Source of the DNA: 2-12-FULL-60-25 sp964638165
Lineage (GTDB): Bacteria; Patescibacteriota; Patescibacteriia; 2-12-FULL-60-25
Length of the DNA stretch: 27,363 bases
Reading direction: 5' to 3'
Assembly: GCA_964638165.1 (NCBI GenBank)
Contig: CAZWYJ010000006.1
Location: 1 to 27,363 of the forward strand
How positions within the stretch are numbered: position 1 is the stretch's first letter; each line of letters starts with the position of its first letter. Below the pieces are notes generated by a model. That model had not been told where the DNA came from and searched no databases. It was given only the letters and a program-made list of their open reading frames with translations. The translations under genes and the position numbers were made by a program. Positions 15,026 to 22,950 of this stretch are shown here, one piece after another.

Positions 15026-15793
15026 ATGATCTTTCTCCTCTCGGTATTCGCCATTGTCCTTGGATCCGCACTCGGATCTTTTGCAAATGTTGTTGTGATC
15101 CGTTTGAAGGAGCGGGAGTCTTTGTGGGGTAGGTCTCATTGCGTTCATTGCCGCCGGCATCTTCATGCACGTGATCTTGTGCCGGTACTAAGCTGGATTT
15201 TTTTAGGTGGACGGTGCCGGTCATGTCGGAAACTGATCCATTGGCAGTATCCTGTTGTCGAGTTCGCGATGGCGACTTTGACGCTTGTGGCCGTTTTACG
15301 GCACGCGGATGGGGGGATGTTCGGAGCGTTTCTGATCGGTTTCGAAGTACTGCTCGCCTTCGTGCTCGTTGTCATTGCCACGTTTGACCTGCGGTGGAAG
15401 CTCGTTCCCATGGAGTTTATTTTTGGGAGTACGGTTATTCTTTTGGCCTACCGCATTCTCCTTGGCGCTTCGGCGTTGCAGCTGATTTTGGGGGCGATCG
15501 TCATTGGCGTTTTGCTCGGAATGATCGTCTTTGCATCGCGGGGCATGATGATGGGCGAGGGCGACCCGTTCGTGGGATTGTTGATGGGGGCGGTTTTGGG
15601 TTTCCCGCTCGCGATCTTCGGGCTTCTCATCGCGTTCATCATCGGTGGCTCGGTTGCCGCCGCACTTCTGATCGAACGGGCTGTGACGAGAAAAACGGAA
15701 ATTGCTTTTGTGCCATTCCTCGCGGCCGGAACAATGATCGCGTACTGGTGGGGTGGTCCGCTTGAGTTATTGCTTCGCTATGCCATCAGGTAG
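15026..15793 (+). CDS. pilD: Prepilin peptidase / N-methyltransferase PilD (A24 family)
   Basis: PilD is the membrane aspartic protease that removes prepilin leaders and usually methylates the new N-terminus. The 255-residue protein starts with the hydrophobic GSALGSFANVVVIRL typical of the family. It has the zinc-binding pair C39-C42 and C64-C67 of the cytoplasmic methyltransferase-linked loop. The catalytic aspartates are D121 (ATFDLRWKLVP) and D180 in the GxGD motif (GEGDPFVGLL). Seven or eight membrane helices are predicted from hydrophobicity. It sits among its substrates: two pilins before it and four minor-pilin-like genes after it. Confidence 0.95.
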   Translation: MIFLLSVFAIVLGSALGSFANVVVIRLKERESLWGRSHCVHCRRHLHARDLVPVLSWIFLGGRCRSCRKLIHWQYPVVEFAMATLTLVAVLRHADGGMFGAFLIGFEVLLAFVLVVIATFDLRWKLVPMEFIFGSTVILLAYRILLGASALQLILGAIVIGVLLGMIVFASRGMMMGEGDPFVGLLMGAVLGFPLAIFGLLIAFIIGGSVAAALLIERAVTRKTEIAFVPFLAAGTMIAYWWGGPLELLLRYAIR

Positions 15794-15841
15794 TGCGGAT
15801 TTTTGCTGTCTATCCTCCTTAACGGGTTCTCGCAGAGATAT

Positions 15842-16513
15842 ATGAGACATGTCGGCCCTAGGGGCGCGTTTTGTCGATTGAGGGGATTTTCGCTTGCCGA
15901 ATTGCTCGTGAGTTTAAGCATCCTTGTTCTCATCTCCATCTCCGTGATTGGGAATGTGGCACGAACCAGACAGCAACAGGAGCTTTCGTCCGCTGCTCAA
16001 CTTATGGCCTCTGGCTTGCGGGATTTGCAGGCGCAGGCATTGTCGGCACGGAGTTTGCAGGCGTGCCTCGTGGGCTCGGTGAACGTGTCATGCGAGCCGA
16101 ATGGGAGTTCATGTGCAGGCGCTCCCTGTTCAGTGACGCTTTCTCCGGAAGCTTTCGGAATGACGCTGGAGACGGCGACGTCGAGTTTTACGGAGTTTGC
16201 GGACATTAGTTCGCCGAATCGGCGCGAAGACCTTGCGGGACGCGAGCTCATTTTACGTCGCGTGTTTCCGCAACCTCGGCCGAATGTAAATGCGGTCAGC
16301 ATCTATGCTCTCGTCGCGGATGGTATTTCAGTGGCGAGCTCTACGGTGACGTTTGATCGTCAAAGCGGAGCCATGCGCATTAATGCCTGTCTGTCCGGTA
16401 CGTGCACGCCCGCAGAAGCGAATATCCTTGAGATTACCCTCCGTCACCTCCAGACGCTGAAGACGAAAGTCCTCCACCTCAATGCCATAACAGGACGGGT
16501 TTCCGTTGAATGA
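15842..16513 (+). CDS. Minor pilin-like protein (FimT/GspH type)
   Basis: Prepilin leader up to LRG, cleaved before FSLAELLVSLSILVLISIS, with Glu at +5. The 223-residue precursor from ATG 15842 then resembles the H-type minor pilins, with QQQELSSAAQLMASGLRDLQAQAL after the helix and a beta-rich C-terminal part with paired cysteines. A TTG at 15803 also opens the frame, but the ATG gives a shorter, more usual leader of about 20 residues. It overlaps the next gene's alternative TTG start. Minor pilins of this kind form the initiating tip complex of the fibre. Confidence 0.8.
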   Translation: MRHVGPRGAFCRLRGFSLAELLVSLSILVLISISVIGNVARTRQQQELSSAAQLMASGLRDLQAQALSARSLQACLVGSVNVSCEPNGSSCAGAPCSVTLSPEAFGMTLETATSSFTEFADISSPNRREDLAGRELILRRVFPQPRPNVNAVSIYALVADGISVASSTVTFDRQSGAMRINACLSGTCTPAEANILEITLRHLQTLKTKVLHLNAITGRVSVE

Positions 16514-16514
16514 T

Positions 16515-17111
16515 ATGCCTTTTTTTCCTCGATATCGCGGACAGACACTTGTGGAGCTCATGGTGGGCGTGGCGGTTATTATCATCGGACTTACGGCAGC
16601 TGCCTCCATGATCTTTTCGAACGTTCGTATCCAGGAGATCTCGAGCGATCGCGTCGTGGCATCAAATCTTGCCCGGGAAGGGGTTGAATTTGCCAAGTCC
16701 GTTCGGGATTCGAATTGGCTTGCCGGTAGCCCTTTCTACACGGGTCTGCAGAGTGGGACGGATTATACGGGCGTTCCGGTTATTGATACGAGTGGCGTTT
16801 TTACGGGATTCAATTTTACCGCGAGTACGATTGATACGAATGACTGGACCGTGATAAAGACATCCACGGCTGCTCCGTCTTCGGGTGCCCTTATGGGGCA
16901 GGGGACGTCGTTCGCGGGTACGCCAACAATTTTTAAGCGGCTCGTGACACTTCAGCCGATTTGTTCGGATGATTCCGTTCTGTCGGAGGGTTCTTCATGC
17001 ACATCTCCATTCTATACGGTGGGTATTCGTATTACTTCGCAGGTTGTCTGGGATCGTCGCGGAGAGCGTAGGCAGTCCGTTGTTATTGATGAACTATATG
17101 ATTGGCGCTAA
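16515..17111 (+). CDS. Minor pilin-like protein (PilV/GspI type)
   Basis: A short leader, MPFFPRYRG, precedes QTLVELMVGVAVIIIGLTAAA, a class III signal with Gln at +1 and Glu at +5. The 198-residue precursor has the post-helix SDRVVASNLAREGVEFAKSVRD segment typical of PilV/GspI-type proteins in these bacteria. The ATG at 16515 is 1 nt after the preceding stop; a TTG at 16506 would add three residues. The next gene overlaps its end. It belongs to the set of four that follow pilD in the H, I, J, K-like order. Confidence 0.82.
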   Translation: MPFFPRYRGQTLVELMVGVAVIIIGLTAAASMIFSNVRIQEISSDRVVASNLAREGVEFAKSVRDSNWLAGSPFYTGLQSGTDYTGVPVIDTSGVFTGFNFTASTIDTNDWTVIKTSTAAPSSGALMGQGTSFAGTPTIFKRLVTLQPICSDDSVLSEGSSCTSPFYTVGIRITSQVVWDRRGERRQSVVIDELYDWR

Positions 17112-17703
17112 AGGTCATCGCATCGTGCGCGGTTTTACCATCGTGGAGCTCCTGGTGGTGCTGACTATTTTTTCTTTTAGTGCCGTGGCTATTTCGGCAA
17201 CGTACATTAATTTTACGCGGATCCATCGGCAGGTGGCGAATGCGGAAACCCTGAATACGGAATTGAGGTACGTATCCGAGTTGATCGTCCGCGCCGTGCG
17301 CAATAATCGTGTGGATTATTCCACGAATCCGATTCCCTCGCCACAGAGTCACCTTAGTTTGCTCAATTCATCGAATTTACAGATTGCGTTTTCCCGTCGT
17401 GATGCATCGGACGCCGCGTGTACGGGGTTGAATGTGATGGACGGGTGTTTGGCGATGTTCATTGAGGGGCGCACGGCAACGTGGACGCCGTTTTCCGGAA
17501 AGAATGTTGATATTTTGCAGTTTCGCGTGTATGTGACGCCGACAGCGGATCCGTTTACGCCCCTTGGGTACGGAGTATATGCGAATAATATGCAGCCCGT
17601 GGTGACCGTCTTCATGCAAGCTCGGTACAATGCCGTGAATCCGCGCGAACGCGCAACGATTTCGATGCAGACGTCGTCTGCCTCCCGTATCTATGTCCGC
17701 TAA
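17098..17703 (+). CDS. Minor pilin-like protein (PilW/GspJ type)
   Basis: The leader MIGAKGHRIVRG is cleaved before FTIVELLVVLTIFSFSAVA, with Glu at +5. From ATG 17098 the precursor is 201 residues; an ATG at 17089 adds three. After the helix, HRQVANAETLNTELRYVSEL matches the coiled segment of J-type minor pilins, followed by a beta-rich domain. It overlaps the previous gene by 14 nt, and the next gene's nominal start lies 11 nt before its end, so the four genes are tightly packed. Confidence 0.82.
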   Translation: MIGAKGHRIVRGFTIVELLVVLTIFSFSAVAISATYINFTRIHRQVANAETLNTELRYVSELIVRAVRNNRVDYSTNPIPSPQSHLSLLNSSNLQIAFSRRDASDAACTGLNVMDGCLAMFIEGRTATWTPFSGKNVDILQFRVYVTPTADPFTPLGYGVYANNMQPVVTVFMQARYNAVNPRERATISMQTSSASRIYVR

Positions 17704-18637
17704 TAAAACGTCCAAAAATCGCGATTCGCTTGCGTTTCGCTCGAAAGCTCCTCGACGTACTTTTCGTACGCCTTCGTCGTTTTCTCGCTCCAACGCATCG
17801 CGACTCATCAATTTTTGGACGTTTTTCCGCGCGCATTCGCATCCCGATCCCTTGCGTCTCAGAGGGAACATTTTGCCACTCGCCTTGGTGATCACCACGG
17901 CAATTCTCTTGAGCGGTGTCACATTGGGGATAACGGTTCTGGACAGCTTGCGGAGATCCGTGGAAACGGATGATTCGATGATTTCGTACTATGCGGCGAA
18001 TGCGGGTATTGAAAAGCAGTTGTACGAGGTTCGTAAGAACGATGTCACGATCCAGAGCTTGGGATCCATGGGCGAATCGTTTTCAAATTCGAGCTCATGG
18101 GAGGCGGCGGAATCGAACCGATTCCTCACGACGACCGTGAAGACATTCTCTACTCTTGATGAGGGTGATTTTCAGTTCGTGGACCTGTATGATCCTGATG
18201 AGTTGGACGCGGCGGCCGGTATCGGAAAAGTTACATGGACGTGGTCCGGCGGTTGCGATGTGGAGCTCGGGTATGCGGAATGGGATACGGGTGCCGGCAT
18301 GGTGATTCCGAACGAATTTAAGATCGTTTTTGGCATTGGCGGATCCGGAATCCAAAATCTCAATGCCGCGCGCGCCTACCGACTGCGTTTTCGTGCCAAG
18401 GGCTGTACGGCGACGAATCTCCAGGTTCAGGTGTACCCGACATCCGGAAGTTCGGTCCCGGTCTCATTTCCGGGCGATATCACAATCGCATCCGAGGGTT
18501 CGTATCGGCGAACGAAGCAGGCGATTGCCGTCACGATGCCACGTCTCGATGTCTTGAGCGGTATTTTCTCGTACGTCATTTTCTCCGAGTGTACGCTGTT
18601 TAAGAATCCTGATGGGAGCATGCCTTCCTGTCCTTAG
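17693..18637 (+). CDS. PilX/GspK-like minor pilin with an abnormally long leader
   Basis: The 314-residue frame has one membrane helix, RG|NILPLALVITTAILLSGV (about 57-76), then DSLRRSVETDDSMISYYAANAGIEKQLYEV, the hallmark of PilX/GspK-like proteins (the AANAGIE segment). Glu at +5 is missing (Leu), as in GspK-type initiating pseudopilins. The predicted cleavage after G58 leaves a 58-residue leader, against the usual 6-25. About 40 of those residues (5-44) are encoded by a complete palindromic element at 17705-17825 that happens to be open in this frame. Translation could instead begin downstream of the element, but no ATG or Shine-Dalgarno is visible there. The first ATG overlaps the preceding stop. 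Function: probable tip-complex subunit. Confidence 0.78.
   Translation: MSANKTSKNRDSLAFRSKAPRRTFRTPSSFSRSNASRLINFWTFFRAHSHPDPLRLRGNILPLALVITTAILLSGVTLGITVLDSLRRSVETDDSMISYYAANAGIEKQLYEVRKNDVTIQSLGSMGESFSNSSSWEAAESNRFLTTTVKTFSTLDEGDFQFVDLYDPDELDAAAGIGKVTWTWSGGCDVELGYAEWDTGAGMVIPNEFKIVFGIGGSGIQNLNAARAYRLRFRAKGCTATNLQVQVYPTSGSSVPVSFPGDITIASEGSYRRTKQAIAVTMPRLDVLSGIFSYVIFSECTLFKNPDGSMPSCP
17705..17825. repeat. Palindromic element inside the PilX-like coding region
   Basis: Perfect 15-bp terminal inverted repeats, AAAACGTCCAAAAAT (17705-17719) and its complement (17811-17825), enclose further paired segments: TCGCGAT/ATCGCGA, GCGTT/AACGC and GACGTAC/GTACG at the centre. The inner about 95 bp is clearly related to the inner part of 24680-24806, with base changes compensated on the opposite arm. 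Being in-frame inside a gene recalls the Rickettsia palindromic elements. Confidence 0.85.
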
Positions 18638-18640
18638 TAG

Positions 18641-18748
18641 GTTATCAGGTCATCAGGTCTTCATAGTCACCTGATTACCTGACGACCTGATGACATGACA
18701 ACATAATTTACCTGACAACCTGAAGACCTGATAACTTGACGACGTAAA
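18641..18748. repeat. Octamer-based inverted repeat between the minor pilins and ligA
   Basis: From 18668 to 18748 the sequence is ten tandem units of about 8 nt of the form nACCTGAn (one unit is 9 nt). In front of them (18641-18663) the same unit runs in the opposite orientation. GTTATCAGGT-CTTCA on the left matches GTTATCAGGTCTTCA on the complement of 18721-18735, except for one extra octamer, CATCAGGT. It starts 3 nt after the PilX-like stop codon and probably terminates the pilus transcript. Confidence 0.8.
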
Positions 18749-18775
18749 TGCTCAATTCCCTAATTTCCCGCAACT

Positions 18776-18784
18776 TGCTACGAT
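18776..18784 (+). promoter_or_regulatory. Extended -10 box of ligA
   Basis: TGCTACGAT ends 8 nt before the ligA ATG at 18793, with no Shine-Dalgarno between. A TTGACG at 18736-18741 is too far away to be its -35. Confidence 0.5.
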
Positions 18785-18792
18785 GACCCCGT

Positions 18793-20868
18793 ATGAATCA
18801 ACGGCAGGCGAAGGAGCGGATCGAGAAGCTCCGTCAGGAGATAGATCGGTATCGGTACCAATATCACGTGCTTGATCGGCTCGAGATTTCGGAAGCGGCG
18901 CTCGACTCGCTCAAACACGAGCTATATCTGCTTGAACAGCAGTATCCGGAGTACATTACGCCGGACTCGCCCACACAGCGCGTTGCCGGAAAAGCCATTG
19001 AGGGGTTTCGGAAGATCGAGCATCGCGAGCGTATGCTCTCGCTGGAGGACGTTTTTTCTTTCGAGGAGGTTGACGCATGGCTTGATCGGATCCGGAAACT
19101 TCGTCCGGATGCGGAATTCGATTTTTACGCGGATCCCAAAATGGATGGACTGGCCGTCTCGCTCGTTTATGAAGATGGTGCGCTCGCCTATGGCGCGACG
19201 CGTGGAGATGGTCGCATCGGCGAGGATGTCACGCATAATCTTCGAACGATCGAGTCCATTCCTCTCGCGCTTCGAGCATCGAGTGCTGACGAGCGCTCCT
19301 CTTTCCTCTCGACGTATTCCGTTGCGTGCGATAGGAAGGTGACCGGAGCGCTTCTTGAGTTTTTACGTGGGCGCATAGAGGTACGTGGCGAGGTGTACAT
19401 GACGAAAAAACAGCTTCAGAAGCTGAATGCCGGGTTGGAGAAGCGCGGGGAGGCGTTACTGGCGAATCCTCGAAATGCGGCGGCGGGTTCGATTCGGCAG
19501 CTTGATCCGCGTATTGCGGCGGAACGCGGACTCTCGTTTATGGCGTATGGGCTGTACGGCGATCATGGTGCGCACACGGTTCAGGCGAGGTATGCGCTGA
19601 TGTCGCTTTTGGGGTTTGTCGTGAACGTCAACGGGGCGCACTGCAAGACTATTCAGGACGTGAAGCGGATCTTTGATCGGATCGGCGCAAAACGGGATTC
19701 CCTTCCGTACTGGATTGATGGCGTGGTGGTAAGCGTCAACGACCGCAGGCTCGGCGATGCCTTGGGTATTGTCGGGAAGACGCCTCGGAGCGCGGTGGCA
19801 TGGAAGTTTCCGGCGGAACAGGGGACCACGGTCGTTCGCGACATTCAGGTTTCCGTGGGGCGGACCGGAGCTCTGACGCCGGTTGCGATCATGGATCCGG
19901 TGAAGCTCGCCGGAACAACGGTCACGCATGCGACATTGCACAATCAGGATGAGATCGAACGGCTCGGCGTGAAGATTGGGGATACGGTGATCGTGGAAAA
20001 GGCCGGAGACGTTATTCCGAAGATCGTAAAGGTCCTTCCAAATTTTCGGACAGGCAGGGAGAAAACATTCCGCGTTCCCACACAGTGTCCCATTTGTGGG
20101 TCTCCTGTTGTGCGCCGGGAGGGGGAGGTTGCAATTTTCTGCGCGAATCCGGATTGTTTCGCCCAGGAGCTTGCGCGGATCCGTCACTTCGTCGCGAAAT
20201 CAGCTCTTGATATCCGCGGGCTCGGCGAACGGATCGTGGAGCAGCTCATTCAGGAGGGGCTGGTGCATGATGAGGCGGATCTCTTCGCATTGCGCGAGGA
20301 GGATGTGCGCGTTCTCGAAGGATTCGCGGACGTGTCTTCACGAAAACTTATTAAAGAGATTCAGGCGCATACGAGGCCTCCGCTCGCGCGCTTCATCAAT
20401 GCGCTCGGCATTCGCCACATCGGCGAGGAAACGGCGATGGATCTCGCTAAGGCTTTTGGATCATTTGATGCGCTTCGGCGTGCTTCACGTGAAGATCTTC
20501 TGCGCGTGGATGGTCTCGGAGAAGTGATGGCGGATGCGCTCATCGCTTTCTTCTCGGACGAAAAGAACGCCAAACGCGTTGATCGTCTTTTGGAGCACGT
20601 TCATCCTGAGTCCGTGCAAGCGCCGTCACAAGGGATTTTGTCTGGGACATCGTGGGTCTTCACCGGGTCACTATCGTCCATGAGTCGGGACGAAGCGAAG
20701 GCTCTCGTGCGCGAGCTCGGTGCGGACGTTTCCGAATCCGTTTCGAAAAAAACGACGTATGTCGTAGTTGGCGAGGATCCCGGATCCAAGGCGGATAAGG
20801 CCGGGGAGTTGGGCGTCGAGATCCTGGACGAGGCGGGGTTTTTGAAGAAGGTTGGCCGGGACTCGTAG
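18793..20868 (+). CDS. ligA: NAD-dependent DNA ligase LigA
   Basis: LigA seals nicks in DNA during replication and repair, using NAD. The 691 residues contain the full domain set: an N-terminal Ia region with RYQYHVLD, and the adenylation domain with catalytic Lys in DPKMDGLAVSL (K116), MLSLEDVFSF and the TRGDGRIGEDVT motif. An OB-fold region follows with TLHNQDEIERLGVKIGDTV. The four-Cys zinc finger CPIC...CANPDC is at about 435-455, then helix-hairpin-helix repeats (LDIRGLGE, INALGIRHIGEE, VDGLGEVMADAL) and a C-terminal BRCT domain (about 617-691). A short extra segment rich in Ser and Arg (about 157-178) lies in the adenylation domain. Its last codon and TAG stop are part of a heptamer inverted repeat. 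Confidence 0.98.
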   Translation: MNQRQAKERIEKLRQEIDRYRYQYHVLDRLEISEAALDSLKHELYLLEQQYPEYITPDSPTQRVAGKAIEGFRKIEHRERMLSLEDVFSFEEVDAWLDRIRKLRPDAEFDFYADPKMDGLAVSLVYEDGALAYGATRGDGRIGEDVTHNLRTIESIPLALRASSADERSSFLSTYSVACDRKVTGALLEFLRGRIEVRGEVYMTKKQLQKLNAGLEKRGEALLANPRNAAAGSIRQLDPRIAAERGLSFMAYGLYGDHGAHTVQARYALMSLLGFVVNVNGAHCKTIQDVKRIFDRIGAKRDSLPYWIDGVVVSVNDRRLGDALGIVGKTPRSAVAWKFPAEQGTTVVRDIQVSVGRTGALTPVAIMDPVKLAGTTVTHATLHNQDEIERLGVKIGDTVIVEKAGDVIPKIVKVLPNFRTGREKTFRVPTQCPICGSPVVRREGEVAIFCANPDCFAQELARIRHFVAKSALDIRGLGERIVEQLIQEGLVHDEADLFALREEDVRVLEGFADVSSRKLIKEIQAHTRPPLARFINALGIRHIGEETAMDLAKAFGSFDALRRASREDLLRVDGLGEVMADALIAFFSDEKNAKRVDRLLEHVHPESVQAPSQGILSGTSWVFTGSLSSMSRDEAKALVRELGADVSESVSKKTTYVVVGEDPGSKADKAGELGVEILDEAGFLKKVGRDS

Positions 20869-21009
20869 ATCGCATTTCGTAGCTCGCGTTTCGGGATGAA
20901 GATCTCCCCCTCATTTTTCTTTCCTTTTGGCGGACTTAGGGTGGGCGGAGGATTTTGCTAGGGAGTTTTTTCCGAAATACGAAATACGATCTACGAACTC
21001 CGAGTTCGC
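20863..21009. repeat. Heptamer-based inverted repeat spanning the ligA stop
   Basis: The left arm (20863-20897) is five 7-nt units starting TCG, such as TCGTAGA and TCGCATT; the ligA stop codon TAG belongs to the first unit. The right arm (about 20971-21006), read as complement, gives TCGGAGT, TCGTAGA, TCGTATT, TCGTATT. The arms align well except that the left arm carries one extra heptamer. The centre (20898-20970) is not self-complementary and has no gene. Likely terminator of ligA. Confidence 0.78.
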
Positions 21010-21034
21010 CCCCTTGCCCGTCTTTTTGTGATCC

Positions 21035-21042
21035 TGTACGCT
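21035..21042 (+). promoter_or_regulatory. Possible -10 box of gatC
   Basis: TGTACGCT ends 8 nt before the gatC ATG, the same distance as at ligA and the RNase HI gene, but the TG directly abuts the hexamer and the hexamer is weak. Confidence 0.3.
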
Positions 21043-21050
21043 GATTTCAT

Positions 21051-21356
21051 ATGTCTCTGACTCGAGAAGAAGTCGCCTCCATCGCGCATCTGGCCCGTAT
21101 CGGCCTTTCGGATGAGGAATTGGATCGTATGAATCGCGAATTAGGGGGTATCCTTGAATATATTGACCGTCTTCAGGGTATTGAGACGGACGGCGTGCCG
21201 GAGGCATCGGCGCTTCCCGTGGAAGCGGAGGCGTTCCGTCCGGATATTGTGGATGAATGCGTCGAATCCGAGCGAGCATTCGTTCTGCAGAATTTTCCAG
21301 CCTCTCAGGCTGATTTTCTACAGGCTCCGGCGGTATTCGTGCAGCCGAAGTCTTAA
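21051..21356 (+). CDS. gatC: Glu-tRNA(Gln)/Asp-tRNA(Asn) amidotransferase subunit C
   Basis: GatC is the small subunit that stabilises GatA and GatB in the amidotransferase. That complex corrects Glu-tRNA(Gln) or Asp-tRNA(Asn) in organisms lacking the cognate synthetase. The 101 residues have the typical start LTREEVASIAHLARIGLSDE, the ELGGILEYIDRLQGIETDGV stretch and the C-terminal RPD segment. Length is normal. It lies 6 nt before gatA, in the usual gatCA order; gatB is not in this window. Confidence 0.95.
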   Translation: MSLTREEVASIAHLARIGLSDEELDRMNRELGGILEYIDRLQGIETDGVPEASALPVEAEAFRPDIVDECVESERAFVLQNFPASQADFLQAPAVFVQPKS

Positions 21357-21362
21357 AAGTAT

Positions 21363-22950
21363 ATGTCTGATTTTCACACGTACACCATTGCTGAAGCGCG
21401 GGCCAAGCTCGATGACGGATCCATCAGTTCTCGCGAACTTGCGGAATCTTGTTTTGCGGCGATCGAGACGCGGGATACGGCCACGCATGCATTTCTCGAA
21501 ACATGGAAAGATGAGGCATTGCGGGAGGCAGATCTCGCTGATGCCCGCAGGGCGCATGGCGACCGTCTCGGGATCCTTGACGGTATTCCACTCGCCGTAA
21601 AGGATAATATTCTCATCGAAGGTCGCCATTGCAGTTCCGGATCGAAGATTTTGGAGCCGTATGTTGCCGCGCGCGACGCGACCGTGATCAAGAAATTGAA
21701 AGCCCAGGGTTCGGTCTTCGTCGGTCGGACGAATATGGATGAATTTGCCATGGGTGGCTCAACGGAAAATTCCGCTTACGGATACACGCGAAATCCTCTT
21801 GATGCCGGTCGCGTGCCGGGTGGATCGAGTGGTGGAAGACCCGACATGGCCAGCGCAGGCGGCAAAGATGCCGACAAAGTTGATGAAGCTCTGAGCTTAG
21901 GCGAACAACTTGTAACAAAAGCGTTATCGTAACATGAAAATTCTTGCCCTCGATNNNNNNNNNNCGGGTGGATCGAGTGGTGGAAGTGCTGCGGCGGTCG
22001 CGGCGGGTTTTTGTATGGCTGCATTGGGATCGGATACGGGAGGATCCATTCGTCAGCCGGCTTCATTCTGCGGGCTGGTGGGTCTCAAGCCGACCTACGG
22101 ACGGGTTTCCCGATCCGGATTGATGGCCATGGCTTCCTCATTCGATCAGATTGGTCCGCTCGCCAAAAATGCGGAGGATGCGGCGTATCTTTTTGATGCG
22201 ATCACCGGGAAGGATGTTTTGGATCAGACCACGGTCGAGGCTCCTGCTTTTCAACCGGCATGGCGCGAAGATTTAACGGGAGTTCGTATCGGCCTTCCGA
22301 AGCAGGCGTGGGGAGAGGGGATCGATGCGGATGTTCGGGAGAGCGTGCTGAACGTCGTGGAGCGCTTGCGGGGACTCGGCGCGGAGATCGTTGATGTCGA
22401 TCTTCCGTATTCCGACGAGGTTCTCGCCGTCTATTACGTTGTCGTTCCATGTGAAGTCTCGGCGAATCTGTCTCGCTTTGATGGGATGCGGTACGGCGTT
22501 CGCGTTCCGGCTCCGAATTTGCTCGAAACGTATCTGCAGACGCGTGGAGAGCATATCGGTCGCGAGGCGCGTCGGCGCATTCTTCTCGGGGCATACGCCC
22601 TCTCTGCGGGCTATTACGATGCGTATTACAAGAAGGCGAAGAAGGTACAGACCCTGATTCGGAATGCCTACCAGTCCGCGCTCACGGGTGTTGATGCGCT
22701 TTTGACGCCAACGACGCCGAGCGTCGCCTTCGCATTGGGCGAAAAAGCGAATGATCCGCTCTCCATGTACCTCGGAGATCTCTTTACCGTTGGCGCAAAT
22801 GTCACGGGGTTGCCGGCTCTCTCCTTCCCGAGTGCTGTGAAGGGAGCCGCGGGACTTCCCGTTGGCGTCCATGTAACCGGTCGCATGTTCGATGAGGCAA
22901 CGCTCCTCGCAATCGCTCGGGCATACGAGTTATCCGTCCAAAATGGTTGA
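21363..22950 (+). CDS. gatA: Amidotransferase subunit A, interrupted by an assembly error
   Basis: GatA hydrolyses glutamine and passes ammonia to GatB for tRNA amidation. The 5' part (21363-21838) has GIPLAVKDNILIEG with the catalytic Lys (K80) and reads to RVPGGSSGG. The 3' part (from 21987) continues exactly from there with SAAAVAAGF and GSDTGGSIRQPASFCGLVGLK, which carries the rest of the Ser-cis-Ser-Lys triad. Between them lie 116 foreign bases, ten Ns, and a repeat of the last 22 bases before the break (21817-21838 equals 21965-21986). Joining 21838 to 21987 restores one frame of 479 residues, the normal GatA length. The gene is therefore probably intact in the organism. It overlaps the next gene by 8 nt. 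Confidence 0.93.
21839..21964 (+). other. Chimeric contig end (alaS 3' end and ruvX start) plus scaffold gap
   Basis: The inserted 116 bases encode RPDMASAGGKDADKVDEALS and a few more residues to a stop, which matches the C-terminus of alanyl-tRNA synthetase (the GGGRPDMA motif). Two bases after that stop, ATG at 21934 starts MKILALD, the usual beginning of the Holliday-junction resolvase-like RuvX/YqgF, cut off by the Ns (21955-21964). alaS followed by ruvX is a common bacterial neighbourhood. The switch out of gatA happens at GGTGGAAG, which both genes would share. This is foreign to the locus and should not be annotated as genes here. Confidence 0.88.

Noticed and set aside
18668..18748. 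Octamer array as a CRISPR array
   Set aside because: Units are 8 nt with no unique spacers, and part of the array runs in the opposite orientation.
21839..21964. Intein, group I intron or mobile insertion in gatA
   Set aside because: The insert matches the AlaRS C-terminus and a RuvX start, is followed by Ns and flanked by a 22-nt duplicate of gatA, which is the mark of a scaffolding error.
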